NCBI RefSeq assembly: GCF_900130045.1
Contig: NZ_FQXT01000003.1
Span: 124,001 to 188,000, forward strand
Reading direction: 5' to 3'
Length of the DNA stretch: 64,000 nt
From: Leeuwenhoekiella palythoae
GTDB taxonomy: Bacteria > Bacteroidota > Bacteroidia > Flavobacteriales > Flavobacteriaceae
In this document: in pieces, positions 18,235 to 27,565 of the stretch
How the letters are laid out: each line of letters begins with the position of its first letter
Numbering within the stretch: the first letter of the stretch is position 1
Position numbers and translations under genes: made by a program
Notes under the pieces: model-generated
The model's database searches: none
What the model saw: only the letters and a program-made list of their open reading frames with translations
Told to the model about the DNA's origin: nothing

Positions 18235-18282
18235 GCTAAACCGTTTGGTTGAAAGTTACTATTTTCTAATGAAAGCGTGGCT

Positions 18283-19281
18283 TTACAGCTCAGAACTATC
18301 TAACGGATTTTGCTGTTGTCTAAGTTGTTGTTGCTGTTGATATTGCTGCTGTTGCCATTGGGATTGAAAGGCTAACTGCTGTGCAAAAGGTAATGGTTCT
18401 GAAACCTCAAAATCCATAAAAACATCAGGTTCGCTCTCTTCACGTGCCTGAACTTCTACGACATAATTGGTTTCATTCTTTTCAGAATTGCTGTAAATAA
18501 TCCCTTTGATCGGGGCGCAATCAGCGTAGTCTCTTCCGTGTGCGACTTTAATGTGATTTTCTAACGCTATTAAATTATTTGCAGGATCAAAACCTAACCA
18601 ACCTTTTTCAGGAATATAGCATTCTGCCCAAGCGTGCATTTGCGAGTCACCTTTATAGCCATTGCCTTGATGTAAATAACCCGAAGTGTATCGTGCAGGA
18701 ATCTGATGCAAGCGTGCAATGGTTAAGAACAAATGGGTGAAATCCTGACAAACTCCGGCGCCTTGCGCTAAAAATTCAGATGGAGTAATGGTAACATCGG
18801 TAACCCGGGTTTTAAACTCAAAATTCTTGTAGATCCACGCATTGAGCTCATTAAGATTATCAAAAATAGAATGTGAATCTGAAAATTTGAAGGGTAGCGC
18901 CTCTCTATTTAATGTGGTTAAAGAAGTTTCTCCTAAGAAACGTTCATATTCTATTTTAAAATCAAGACTGTTTAAAAGTTGGGTATGAACAGGGTTTACC
19001 ACACTGTCTAACGCAGAAAACGGATTACTGTGTTTTTTGCTAATAATGTAATTCGCTTCAAAGCTAATACGCTCTACCGCTTTTTTAAGATGAACACGAC
19101 AAATGGGAAAACCAAAGGTGTTTGTAGAAGCATCAACTGCAGCGTTGATTGAATTTGAAAACTTTGAAAGACGTACGCGTTGTGTTTCATTCTCTTCCGG
19201 GCGAAGTAAAAACTGCCAGAAAGCCTCGTCAACCGGAGCGTCGTATGTGTTGACGGCTTTGTATTTAATTGTATATTCCAA
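18283..19281 (-). CDS. Transglutaminase-like cysteine protease-fold protein
   Basis: A 332-residue protein with an N-terminal Bact_transglu_N beta domain (about 1-100) and a transglutaminase-like core. The Cys-His-Asp triad is visible: Cys178 in GAGVCQDFTH, His216 in SQMHAWAECY and Asp232 in LGFDPANN. The tail is a short, glutamine-rich stretch (about 303-325). No signal peptide is present. It is the last gene of the ATP-grasp / alpha-E / transglutaminase operon, a grouping described by Iyer and colleagues (2009) in comparative genomics and proposed to make and process a peptide-like product. Confidence 0.88.
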   Translation of the reverse strand: MEYTIKYKAVNTYDAPVDEAFWQFLLRPEENETQRVRLSKFSNSINAAVDASTNTFGFPICRVHLKKAVERISFEANYIISKKHSNPFSALDSVVNPVHTQLLNSLDFKIEYERFLGETSLTTLNREALPFKFSDSHSIFDNLNELNAWIYKNFEFKTRVTDVTITPSEFLAQGAGVCQDFTHLFLTIARLHQIPARYTSGYLHQGNGYKGDSQMHAWAECYIPEKGWLGFDPANNLIALENHIKVAHGRDYADCAPIKGIIYSNSEKNETNYVVEVQAREESEPDVFMDFEVSEPLPFAQQLAFQSQWQQQQYQQQQQLRQQQNPLDSSEL

Positions 19282-19338
19282 GGTATAGGGGGTTTAACTA
19301 AGCAAAAATAGCACTAAAAACCCGTATTTTTTTATTTA

Positions 19339-20283
19339 TCAATAATTGAAGTACTCTTTTTCGATCTTTTTTGCAATCTCTATTAGGGTGTCTTGAATCT
19401 CTTCTATAAAACTCTCTACATTGCCTTCAATAGTATCTACGGTCCTGTAGCGATATTGAGCATGAGTTTTTCCGATTAAAAAAGCTGCAGTGTCTTTACC
19501 CGGATATTTATCTTCATTTAACACACTAATGTGGTTTTTTACCTGTACTAAACTATTCATTACGGAACGAGGACATTCCGGATTAAGGATTAAAAACTCT
19601 AAAGTGCTTAAACTGGTAGGTGTTTTTTTATAATGCCTGCGCATCATATCATAGGCTTCAATACACTTTAAAAGCGTTGTCCATTCATAACTTTTACTGA
19701 ATTTTTTGTCATAGCCTCCCTGCGCATTGAGTGCGTCATAATATTTTGCTTGAATTATGCGTACTACTTGAGTTGCCCGTTCAATATTCACACCTAACAT
19801 GATGATCGCATAAACTTCATCGTGCAGCAGTGTGCCTCGTATTTTTGCACGGATTATAGAGGTAGATTCGGCTACTTGAGTAGTAAAGTCAAAAAGTCCT
19901 TTGGTTACAAAATAATCGCTGTCATAACTTAAGACAAAGTGATAAAACTTATTAATAGACTCATACAATTCGGTAGAGATCAGATCACGAGCTCCGTTTG
20001 CATTTTCTCGAGCGTATTTAATGCTGTTTAAAATAGAGAACGGCTGCTCTGAACTCATTCCTATATCATAAAAAACATTTTGTTCGGTAAGTTCGTACTC
20101 TTCATCCACAGGACCGTTCGCCATAAAAAGTAAAGAGTGTAACACGTGATCACGTGATTGCGATTTTTCGTTAGGAGCATCTAAAGATGAAAAATAATTT
20201 ACGTTGAGATATCGTGCAAGATGTTCGGCGCGCTCGATATAACGGCCCATCCAGAATAAATTATTTGCTACGCGTGCAAGCAT
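19339..20283 (-). CDS. Alpha-E domain protein
   Basis: A 314-residue, all-helical protein of the Alpha-E (DUF403) family, opening with MLARVANNLFWMGRYIERAE and ending in a helix-rich tail (IEEIQDTLIEIAKKIEKEY). The family has no known enzymatic activity; the conserved N-terminal R-x-A-x-x-x-[FY]-W-x-x-R-Y-[IL]-E-R motif is clear here. It nearly always lies next to circularly permuted ATP-grasp and transglutaminase genes, as it does here (38 bp downstream of the ATP-grasp gene), so it is likely to be a scaffold or substrate-binding partner of the ligase. Confidence 0.9.
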   Translation of the reverse strand: MLARVANNLFWMGRYIERAEHLARYLNVNYFSSLDAPNEKSQSRDHVLHSLLFMANGPVDEEYELTEQNVFYDIGMSSEQPFSILNSIKYARENANGARDLISTELYESINKFYHFVLSYDSDYFVTKGLFDFTTQVAESTSIIRAKIRGTLLHDEVYAIIMLGVNIERATQVVRIIQAKYYDALNAQGGYDKKFSKSYEWTTLLKCIEAYDMMRRHYKKTPTSLSTLEFLILNPECPRSVMNSLVQVKNHISVLNEDKYPGKDTAAFLIGKTHAQYRYRTVDTIEGNVESFIEEIQDTLIEIAKKIEKEYFNY

Positions 20284-20321
20284 ATTTAGGTTCTTTTAGT
20301 GAAGTTAGGAGTTAGAGTTTG

Positions 20322-21785
20322 TTATTTTTTGAGCACCCAAGTGTCTTTTGAGCCTCCGCCTTGCGAACTGTTAACTATAAGGTTTCCTTTTTTAAGGGCA
20401 ACACGGGTAAGCCCTCCTTTAAGTACAAATTCTTTGTCTGCTCCTAAAAGGCAGAACGTTCTCAAGTCAACGTGTCTGGATTCAAAAGATTCACTTTCTT
20501 CTATATACGTGGCGTGAACCGAAAGACTCATTATTGGCTGTGCGATGTATTTTCGTGGACTCGCTTGAATGGTTTTCTTTACTTTCTCAATTTCTTCCTT
20601 GGTAAGTCGGTTTCCTATAGAAATCCCGTAACCGCCAGCTTCGTCTACCGGTTTAATAACAAGTTTGTCAACATTTTCAAGCACATATTTAAGTTCGTCA
20701 GGTCTGCTACAATGGTAGGTATGCACATTGTTAAGAATAGGCTCTTCGCCTAAATAATATTTGATGATTTCAGGCATATAGGTGTAAACAGCTTTATCAT
20801 CTGCAAAACCGGTTCCGGGAGCGTTCACTAAACATACATTACCCTTCTTATAAGCAGAAAATAATCCCGGAACACCCAATGCCGAATCCGGTCTAAACTC
20901 TAAAGGATCCAAAAACGCATCGTCAATTCTACGGTAGATCACATCTACACGTTCTGGACCTTTAATGGTTTGCATATACACAAAATCATTTTCTACAAAA
21001 AGATCACGGCCTTCTACGAGTTCAACTCCCATGGATTTTGCGAGATACGAATGCTCGTAGTATGCCGAATTATAGACCCCTGGGGTAATCACCACACAAT
21101 TGGGTTCGTCTACGCCCCGTGGTTTTACTGACTCCATGATTTCAAGTAAATTCTGTGCATAATCTGTTACGGTATGCGCATTGTAATGATTAAAAACACC
21201 AAATAACGCTCGCTTTAAAGCTGTTCGATTACAAATAACATAGCTCACTCCAGACGGGCATCTAATGTTGTCTTCCAATACATAGTATTTGCCGTCAGCG
21301 TGTTTGATGAGATCAGTACCCGATATATGATTGTAAATCCCACCCGGTGGATCAATACCTATCATTTGTTGCAAATAATTTGCCGAGGAGGTAATCAAAT
21401 CCAACGGAATAATTCCTTGTTTTATGATCTTCTTGTCGTGGTAAATGTCCCAAATGAAGTGATTGAGCGCCTTACTGCGTTGCAACACGCCACGTTCAAT
21501 GGTTTCCCATTCTTTATGATCAATGATCCTTGGAAAAAGGTCAAAAGGAAAGATCTTTTCTTTAGCCTCCTGATCAGTATACACTTGAAAAGTAATGCCC
21601 TGATTGAAAAAAGAGGCTTTGGCTTTGTCATTCAGTTTTGCGAAATCTTGACTGGAGTGACCGCTGTATAAATCGAATAGGGTTTGATAAACCTCTTTCA
21701 CATTACCTTTCTCATCAAAGATCTCGTCAAAAAACTTGGGATCTTTGTCATAAGAAGAGAAAATTGTTTGTTGGGTTGTAGACAT
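20322..21785 (-). CDS. Circularly permuted ATP-grasp type 2 protein
   Basis: A 487-residue protein of the CP_ATPgrasp_2 family. Recognisable segments are LEDNIRCPSGVSYVICNR (about 169-187), the metal-linked VYRRIDDAFLDPLEF, LVNAPGTGFADDKAVYTYMP, and the nucleotide-binding VIKPVDEAGGYGISIGN. The family is expected to join a carboxylate to an amine at the cost of ATP, and may build a glutamate- or peptide-like product; the substrate is unknown. It is the first gene of the three-gene operon and is transcribed away from the metalloprotease gene. Confidence 0.9.
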   Translation of the reverse strand: MSTTQQTIFSSYDKDPKFFDEIFDEKGNVKEVYQTLFDLYSGHSSQDFAKLNDKAKASFFNQGITFQVYTDQEAKEKIFPFDLFPRIIDHKEWETIERGVLQRSKALNHFIWDIYHDKKIIKQGIIPLDLITSSANYLQQMIGIDPPGGIYNHISGTDLIKHADGKYYVLEDNIRCPSGVSYVICNRTALKRALFGVFNHYNAHTVTDYAQNLLEIMESVKPRGVDEPNCVVITPGVYNSAYYEHSYLAKSMGVELVEGRDLFVENDFVYMQTIKGPERVDVIYRRIDDAFLDPLEFRPDSALGVPGLFSAYKKGNVCLVNAPGTGFADDKAVYTYMPEIIKYYLGEEPILNNVHTYHCSRPDELKYVLENVDKLVIKPVDEAGGYGISIGNRLTKEEIEKVKKTIQASPRKYIAQPIMSLSVHATYIEESESFESRHVDLRTFCLLGADKEFVLKGGLTRVALKKGNLIVNSSQGGGSKDTWVLKK

Positions 21786-21972
21786 TGGTGATTAGTTTTA
21801 GACAAATTATGAATTTACTTACTAAATGGGTATAATTAATTCTTAATTATTCAGCTTAATACTGCGTTATCTTCAGTATTATTAATGAATTTTTTAAATC
21901 TTTAAATTTTTTACACTTGCTTTCCAACTTCCTCTTATTTTGACTAACTAGCTTTATCTAAAACACAAATTC

Positions 21973-24375
21973 ATGACCAAAAAAATTACGATTGTTCTCA
22001 TGCTTGTTTTCGCTGTGGGATCGGCTCAGTTCTTAGAGCAGAAAAAAGATCTAAAAACCACTGAAGGTTTTTTTGATTTTCATTACAACGAGAAGGAAGA
22101 CGAACTCTATCTTGAAGTTGATAACGTTGACCAAGAATTCATCTATGTACATGCGTTAAAAAGTGGTTTAGGTTCTAATGACATTGGCTTAGATCGAGGC
22201 CAGTTGGGAGGAACCGCAATTGTAAAATTTATCAAAGCCGGAAATAAACTGCTTCTGGTTCAGCCTAATCAGGACTACAGGGCAATTACCGATAATGCTG
22301 CAGAAAAAGCATCGGTAGAAGAAGCTTTTGCAAAATCTGTACTTTATGGGTTTGAGATCAAAGAAACAAAAGGCAGCGCTTACATTATTGATTTGACTCC
22401 TTTTTTGCTTGAAGATGCACACGGTGTGGCGAGAAGGCTTAAAGCAAACCGTGAGGGCTCGTATAAAGTAGATATGTCCAGAAGTGCTTTGGCTTTAACA
22501 AATACAAAATCTTTCTCCAAAAATACAGAGTTTGAAGCTTTAATCACCTTTACAGGAACTCCTGAAGGTCGAAACTTGGGTTCTGTGGCTCCTGATGCTT
22601 CCTCGGTTTCTGTAGTACAGCACCATTCATTTGTAGCTCTTCCGGAAGACGGATACCAAGTGCGCGCGTTTGACCCGAGATCAGGTGCGATCCACCGCAG
22701 TTACATGGATTATTCGGCACCGGTACAGGAAGATATGACCAAGCGTTTTATCATTAGGCATAGACTCGAAAAGAAAAATCCTGAATTGGCAGTTAGCGAG
22801 GCGGTTGAACCTATCGTTTACTATTTAGATCCCGGAACGCCGGAACCCATTCGCTCTGCGCTTTTAGAAGGTGCGCGCTGGTGGAATCAAGCTTATGAAA
22901 GCATAGGATATAAAGACGCCTTTCAGGTAAAAATGCTTCCGGAAGATGCAGATCCACTAGATTTAAGATATAATCTGATTCAGTGGGTACATCGCAGCAC
23001 AAGAGGATGGAGTTATGGCGCAAGTGTTGTTGACCCGCGTACCGGTGAAATACTAAAAGGTCACGTAAGTTTAGGAAGTTTACGTATTCGACAAGATTTT
23101 ATGATCGCTCAGGCTTTAATGAATGCACCTTTTGAATCTTCTGATGATAACTACGAACCTATGCTAGAAATGGCGCTTGCACGTATACGTCAGTTATCAG
23201 CGCATGAGGTAGGGCATACGTTAGGCTTTGCACACAATTTTGCAGCCAGCGTGGCTGATCGCGCATCGGTGATGGATTATCCGCATCCTACAATTCGTTT
23301 AAAAAATGGAAATATCGATTTTAGCGATGCTTATGCCGTTGGGATTGGTACTTGGGATAAAGTTACAGTTGCATATAGTTATGGTGATGTACCTAAAGGA
23401 ATGACCGAATCTTGGTATCTCAACGATATACTTGAAAAAGCCGAAGCGCAAGGCTTGCGTTTTATCACTGATAGTGACGCCCGTGCTGCAACAGGAGCGC
23501 ATCCTGATGCACATTTGTGGGATAATGGCGCTAATGCCGCTCAGGAATTAGAAGATGTTCTAGCGCTTCGCGAAAAGGCGATCGAGAATTTTTCTTTAGC
23601 CAATATTAAAACAGGTGAAGCTTTAAGCACGCTTGAAGATGTTTTTGTCCCTTTATATTTCTACCACCGCTATCAAGCCGAAGCTGCAACAAAGAGTATT
23701 GGCGGGCAGCGTTATACCTATGCGGTTAAAGGCGATGAGCAACAAGAGATTGTTACACCGCTAAGCGCTAAAGAACAACAACAAGCGCTTGATGCTGTTC
23801 TAAAAACCTTAGATGCTCAGTATTTAGCTATTCCGAAAGATAAATTGGCTATGTTTCCGCCACGTGCTTTTGGGTATCGCAGAACGCGAGAAAGTTTTAA
23901 AGGCAACACTGGGATCACCTTTGATCCGTTAGCTGCTCCAGAGACCGCTGCAGATATGACAGTAGCATTTCTTTTGAATCCTGAGCGCGCCAATCGTATC
24001 GTTGCGCAACACGCTTGGGATGATAAATTACCTTCTTTTGAGTCGGTATTAGATGCACTTATGGAACAAACCTTGTACAAAAAAACTAAAGATACCTATG
24101 CGGCTGAAGTTCAGCGCACCATCAATTACAGGGTATTGGAGCATCTTAAAAAACTTTCGGTAACTAAGGATGCAATTCCACAAGTTAAGGCTGCAACGTT
24201 CGCAAAATTCTTAGATTTGAGTTCTAAACTGGCAATGTCTAAAGATGCTAATGATCGTTTTATCGCGCTTGAATTGGGTAGATTTATGGAAGACCCTGAA
24301 GAATACGAGACGATCCCTGCACCTCAAATCCCTGATGGTTCGCCCATAGGAAGTTTTCAATGCCTTAACCATTAA
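21973..24375 (+). CDS. Secreted zinc-dependent metalloprotease (DUF5117/DUF4953 type)
   Basis: An 800-residue protein with an N-terminal signal peptide (MTKKITIVLMLVFAVGSAQF). The metzincin motif HEVGHTLGFAH gives zinc ligands His411, His415 and His421 with catalytic Glu412, and the Met-turn follows in SVMDYP. The DUF5117-like beta-rich part precedes it (about 40-330), and a DUF4953-like region surrounds and follows the catalytic site. The protein probably acts in the periplasm or outside the cell. Only 3 bp separate it from the FabZ-like gene, so it is the first gene of the acyl-chain operon; why a protease leads that operon is unclear. Confidence 0.9.
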   Translation: MTKKITIVLMLVFAVGSAQFLEQKKDLKTTEGFFDFHYNEKEDELYLEVDNVDQEFIYVHALKSGLGSNDIGLDRGQLGGTAIVKFIKAGNKLLLVQPNQDYRAITDNAAEKASVEEAFAKSVLYGFEIKETKGSAYIIDLTPFLLEDAHGVARRLKANREGSYKVDMSRSALALTNTKSFSKNTEFEALITFTGTPEGRNLGSVAPDASSVSVVQHHSFVALPEDGYQVRAFDPRSGAIHRSYMDYSAPVQEDMTKRFIIRHRLEKKNPELAVSEAVEPIVYYLDPGTPEPIRSALLEGARWWNQAYESIGYKDAFQVKMLPEDADPLDLRYNLIQWVHRSTRGWSYGASVVDPRTGEILKGHVSLGSLRIRQDFMIAQALMNAPFESSDDNYEPMLEMALARIRQLSAHEVGHTLGFAHNFAASVADRASVMDYPHPTIRLKNGNIDFSDAYAVGIGTWDKVTVAYSYGDVPKGMTESWYLNDILEKAEAQGLRFITDSDARAATGAHPDAHLWDNGANAAQELEDVLALREKAIENFSLANIKTGEALSTLEDVFVPLYFYHRYQAEAATKSIGGQRYTYAVKGDEQQEIVTPLSAKEQQQALDAVLKTLDAQYLAIPKDKLAMFPPRAFGYRRTRESFKGNTGITFDPLAAPETAADMTVAFLLNPERANRIVAQHAWDDKLPSFESVLDALMEQTLYKKTKDTYAAEVQRTINYRVLEHLKKLSVTKDAIPQVKAATFAKFLDLSSKLAMSKDANDRFIALELGRFMEDPEEYETIPAPQIPDGSPIGSFQCLNH

Positions 24376-24378
24376 TTT

Positions 24379-24828
24379 GTGACTAAAGAAGAAATTGTTT
24401 CCAAACTGCCGTATGCTGATCCGTTTTTATTCGTAGATCAGATCACCGAAGTATCTCAAAAACACATCAAAGGGCATTATACTTTTGATGAAACCAGTGA
24501 TTTCTACAGAGGCCATTTTGTGAATTTTCCGGTTACCCCCGGAGTGATTCTTTTAGAGTGTATGATGCAAATAGGTCTTGTGAGTTTAGGCATTTATCTC
24601 CTGCGCGATAAAAGTTTTGATCTCAGAGGTAATTCTACAGTGGCAATGGTAGAAAATGAAGCGCGTTTTTACAAGCCTGTATTTCCTAATGAAAAAGTAA
24701 CGGTTGTGTCTGATCTAGAATATTTTAGGTTTCATAAGTTAAAGTCAAAAGTTAAGATGCTAAATGCAGATAACGAACTTGTTTGTAGCGGAATTTTCTC
24801 CGGAATTTTAAAGCCCGGCGATGAGTAA
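24379..24828 (+). CDS. FabZ-like 3-hydroxyacyl-ACP dehydratase
   Basis: A 149-residue hotdog-fold protein with GTG start (VTKEEIVSKLPYADPFLFVD). The active-site pair is His46 in YRGHFVNFPVTPG and Glu60 in VILLECMMQIG, the FabZ/FabA pattern with a slightly changed HFxxFPVTPG. It would dehydrate a 3-hydroxyacyl chain on a carrier protein. It overlaps the ketosynthase gene by 8 bp and follows the metalloprotease by 3 bp. It is more likely specialised than the cell's main FabZ, because it sits with a dedicated ketosynthase and carrier protein. Confidence 0.85.
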   Translation: MTKEEIVSKLPYADPFLFVDQITEVSQKHIKGHYTFDETSDFYRGHFVNFPVTPGVILLECMMQIGLVSLGIYLLRDKSFDLRGNSTVAMVENEARFYKPVFPNEKVTVVSDLEYFRFHKLKSKVKMLNADNELVCSGIFSGILKPGDE

Positions 24829-26089
24829 ACAAAGAGTAGTTATTACGGGGCTGGGAGTCTGCGCTCCTAACGGAGTAGGCGTTCCTGCTTTTAAGGAAGC
24901 GCTTGAAACCGGAAAAAGCGGAATTCGATTTTACAGCGAACTCGAGAAGCTTAAATTTTCTTGTCAAATAGGAGGGATGCCGCTAATTTCAGAGGCGGTT
25001 AAAACAAAATACTTTACACCTTTACAACTGCGCAATTTTAATTCCGCAGGGATTTTATATGGCGTGGTTGCAGGAGTTGAAGCCTGGCAAGATGCGCAGC
25101 TTCCTACAGATGAGGAACAATGTGATTTTGACAGCGGAACCGTATTTGGTGTTGGTTCTCTGGGTGTTGATAAATATCGGGAAAGCATTTATAAAATTGA
25201 CGAAGGAAATACCCGAAGGTTAGGTAGTACCAGCGTGCAACAAACGATGAGTAGTGGCGTAAGTGCCTATCTTGGCGGAATGTTAGGTTTGGGCAATTTG
25301 GTGACTACAAATTCTTCGGCGTGTACTACGGGAACTGAAGCTATTTTGATGGCCTACGAGCGCATCAAAGCCGGAAAAGCTAAACGGATGCTTGCAGGAA
25401 GCACTAGCGATGGCGGCCCTTATGTTTGGGGAGGTTTTGATGCTTTGCGTATTTTGCCTTCCAAGTATAACGATAAACCTACGCAAGCATCACGACCACT
25501 GGCAGGCGATGCGGCAGGATTTGTTCCCGGTTGTGGTGCAGGCGCCTTAGTACTTGAAAGTTTAGAAAGTGCGCAACAAAGAGGCGCAAAAATCTATGCT
25601 GAAATTTTAGGCGGAAGCAGCAACAGCGGTGGGCAGCGTAATGAAGGTTCGATGACTGCTCCAAATCCTATTGCTGTTAAGCGTTGTATTGAAGATGCAG
25701 TGGTGGATGCACAGATCAGCACAGCACAGATTGAAGTGATCAATGGGCACCTTACCGCAACTTCAAAAGATGGATTAGAGATCAAGAATTGGAGCGAAGC
25801 CTTAAAACGCTCTGGAGTTGACTTTCCGTACATCAATTCATTAAAGGGAATGACCGGCCATTGTCTGGCAGCTTCCGGGAGTATAGAGTGTGTCGCTTCG
25901 GTATTAGAATTAAAACATCAATTTTTATTTCCTAATATCAATTTACATACGGTTCACGATGAAGTACTTGAGCATATTTCAGAAAGCAAAATTCCAAGGG
26001 TAAAAACCGCTTTAAAATTTAATTATCTGGCAAAAGCTAGTTTTGGTTTTGGCGATGTCAACTGTTGTCTTATTTTTAAAACTTTTTAA
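24821..26089 (+). CDS. Beta-ketoacyl synthase (KAS I/II-like)
   Basis: A 422-residue condensing enzyme with the full Cys-His-His triad: Cys168 in NSSACTTGTEA, His310 in INGHLTATSKDG and His347 in MTGHCLAASGS, plus Lys342 in SLKGMTGH. The usual HGTxT around the first His is changed to GHLTAT. It extends acyl chains on a carrier protein. Overlap with the dehydratase gene and the carrier-protein gene 27 bp downstream make a compact set; no ketoreductase, acyltransferase or thioesterase is present, so these steps would come from the main fatty-acid system. Confidence 0.9.
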   Translation: MSKQRVVITGLGVCAPNGVGVPAFKEALETGKSGIRFYSELEKLKFSCQIGGMPLISEAVKTKYFTPLQLRNFNSAGILYGVVAGVEAWQDAQLPTDEEQCDFDSGTVFGVGSLGVDKYRESIYKIDEGNTRRLGSTSVQQTMSSGVSAYLGGMLGLGNLVTTNSSACTTGTEAILMAYERIKAGKAKRMLAGSTSDGGPYVWGGFDALRILPSKYNDKPTQASRPLAGDAAGFVPGCGAGALVLESLESAQQRGAKIYAEILGGSSNSGGQRNEGSMTAPNPIAVKRCIEDAVVDAQISTAQIEVINGHLTATSKDGLEIKNWSEALKRSGVDFPYINSLKGMTGHCLAASGSIECVASVLELKHQFLFPNINLHTVHDEVLEHISESKIPRVKTALKFNYLAKASFGFGDVNCCLIFKTF

Positions 26090-26116
26090 ACCATAAAATT
26101 AGAAGAACTTGTACTT

Positions 26117-26368
26117 ATGAGTCAGGATATATACCCGCAACTTAAAGAGATCATTAAGCCTTATTTACCCGAAGATGTCAATCCTGACGCAATCTCCCAC
26201 GAGAGTCATCTTGTGACCGATCTCAACATTAATTCTACACACTTGGTAGATATTGTGCTTGATGTAGAAGATGCTTTTGATATTACTATTGAAGATGACG
26301 AACTTGATAAAATGGAGACCGTAAAGGCTTCTATCGCATTGATCGAACAAAAGTTAGCTGCGCGTTAA
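26117..26368 (+). CDS. Acyl carrier protein
   Basis: An 83-residue, acidic, four-helix carrier protein. The phosphopantetheine serine is Ser40 in LNINSTHLVDIVLDVED, where the usual DSL is NST. Hydrophobic and acidic residues around helix II (VDIVLDVEDAFDITIEDDEL) match the family. It would carry the chain for the neighbouring dehydratase and ketosynthase. The altered DSL suggests a dedicated carrier distinct from the housekeeping AcpP. Confidence 0.88.
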   Translation: MSQDIYPQLKEIIKPYLPEDVNPDAISHESHLVTDLNINSTHLVDIVLDVEDAFDITIEDDELDKMETVKASIALIEQKLAAR

Positions 26369-26449
26369 ACGCAGTCACAAAGCGTTAAGAGTTTTTAAAA
26401 GTTGAGGCACAATCGGTATATGTGTAGTATATTTCTTTAAAAAATTATT

Positions 26450-27046
26450 ATGCAAGAAATTACCAAAATTACACCTACAGCTTTTGAAATTATGGACGAG
26501 ATCAAAACACGTTGGAGTCCGCGAGTGTTTGACGATGTTCCTTTAAGCATTTCTGAAGTTAAACAATTGCTTGAAGCCGGTAGATGGGCCAGCAGCAGCT
26601 ATAATCAGCAGCCTTGGCGTATCATCTATGGTATTAAAGGGGATAAAGTTTATGATCAAATTTTAGATTGTCTGATTCCGTTTAATCAGGATTGGGCTAA
26701 AAACGCACAGGCACTGCTGGTAACGGCGTATAAGAAGACCAACTTTGATGGCGATCCTTATTTTCACGCTCCGCACGATTTAGGGTTGTTTATGGGCAAT
26801 TTGGTGATTCAAGCGAATCATAACGGCATTGCAGCGCATCATATGGGCGGAATTGATCAAGAAAAAGCGCATAAAACATTTGAGTTTACTGATGATTTTG
26901 AGGTAGCTACAGCAGTTGCTTTAGGTCATTACGGCGGAAACCCTGATCGTCTGCCCGAAGAATTACAAGAACAAGAGGTAGACCCAAAACGTGAGCGTAT
27001 GGCTATCAACGAATTTGCATTCAACGGAAATTTTAAATCAAAATAA
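26450..27046 (+). CDS. Nitroreductase-family flavoprotein
   Basis: A 198-residue, FMN-dependent oxidoreductase. The FMN-binding segments are visible: TRWSPRVFDD at about 22-31, AGRWASSSYNQQPWRI at about 46-61, and ALGHYGG at about 162-168. The family reduces nitro-compounds, quinones or flavins with NAD(P)H; the substrate is open. It lies 81 bp after the acyl carrier protein gene, with a weak promoter-like TTG (26402-26404) and TATATTTC (26428-26435), so it probably has its own transcript. The next small gene starts 3 bp after it. Confidence 0.88.
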   Translation: MQEITKITPTAFEIMDEIKTRWSPRVFDDVPLSISEVKQLLEAGRWASSSYNQQPWRIIYGIKGDKVYDQILDCLIPFNQDWAKNAQALLVTAYKKTNFDGDPYFHAPHDLGLFMGNLVIQANHNGIAAHHMGGIDQEKAHKTFEFTDDFEVATAVALGHYGGNPDRLPEELQEQEVDPKRERMAINEFAFNGNFKSK

Positions 27047-27049
27047 GAT

Positions 27050-27409
27050 ATGAAACAATTTACAGTAGTGCTTGCCTTTTTGCTTTGTGCAGTGGTAGGG
27101 CAAGCCCAAGTTCAGTATTTGAAAGACAAACCGGCATATATTGAAAAACAAGCCGATTCCCTTACGCAGATTTATTCTAAGAAATTAGGATTAACTCCAA
27201 AGCAAGATTTACTTTTTAAAACCAATATTGGAGATTACTTGGTTCTGCGAGAGGAAGTAGAAAAGAAATACAAAGGAACCGAAAAACTCAATGAGTTATA
27301 TAAAGTGAGTAAAAAAGAAAGTGGTTCTATGAGTGAGGTACTTACCGAACAGCAGTTTGAATTGTATGAAAAGATCAAATCAAGCATTCAGCCTATCGCC
27401 AGGCTTTAA
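27050..27409 (+). CDS. Small secreted helical protein of unknown function
   Basis: A 119-residue protein with a clear signal peptide (MKQFTVVLAFLLCAVVGQAQ). The mature part is charged and helical, with LGLTPKQDLLF and LTEQQFELYEKIK segments that resemble the LTxxQ motif of Spy/CpxP-like periplasmic proteins. It lies 3 bp after the nitroreductase and before a strong terminator. A chaperone-like role in the periplasm is only a guess. Confidence 0.7.
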   Translation: MKQFTVVLAFLLCAVVGQAQVQYLKDKPAYIEKQADSLTQIYSKKLGLTPKQDLLFKTNIGDYLVLREEVEKKYKGTEKLNELYKVSKKESGSMSEVLTEQQFELYEKIKSSIQPIARL

Positions 27410-27477
27410 TCGATAAGCCATTACTTAAAAACTTTGTAAAGTTATCTAAGCTAGATTGCTAAGTACATTGAGTTCAT

Positions 27478-27510
27478 AAAAAAACCGCGATGTTACAATC
27501 GCGGTTTTTT
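27478..27510. terminator. Bidirectional terminator
   Basis: AAAACCGCGAT pairs with ATCGCGGTTTT over a 6-nt loop (27491-27496), flanked by A and T runs. It serves the nitroreductase unit and the convergent ArsC-like gene. Confidence 0.85.
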
Positions 27511-27565
27511 TAATGGCATCTTTTAAAGATTGAATCTTCTCAAGTTTGCCAAAATGTTTCAACAT

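Noticed and set aside
24821-26368. Flexirubin or aryl-polyene gene cluster
   Set aside because: Only three acyl-chain genes are present; acyltransferases, ketoreductase, ammonia-lyase and export genes are missing.
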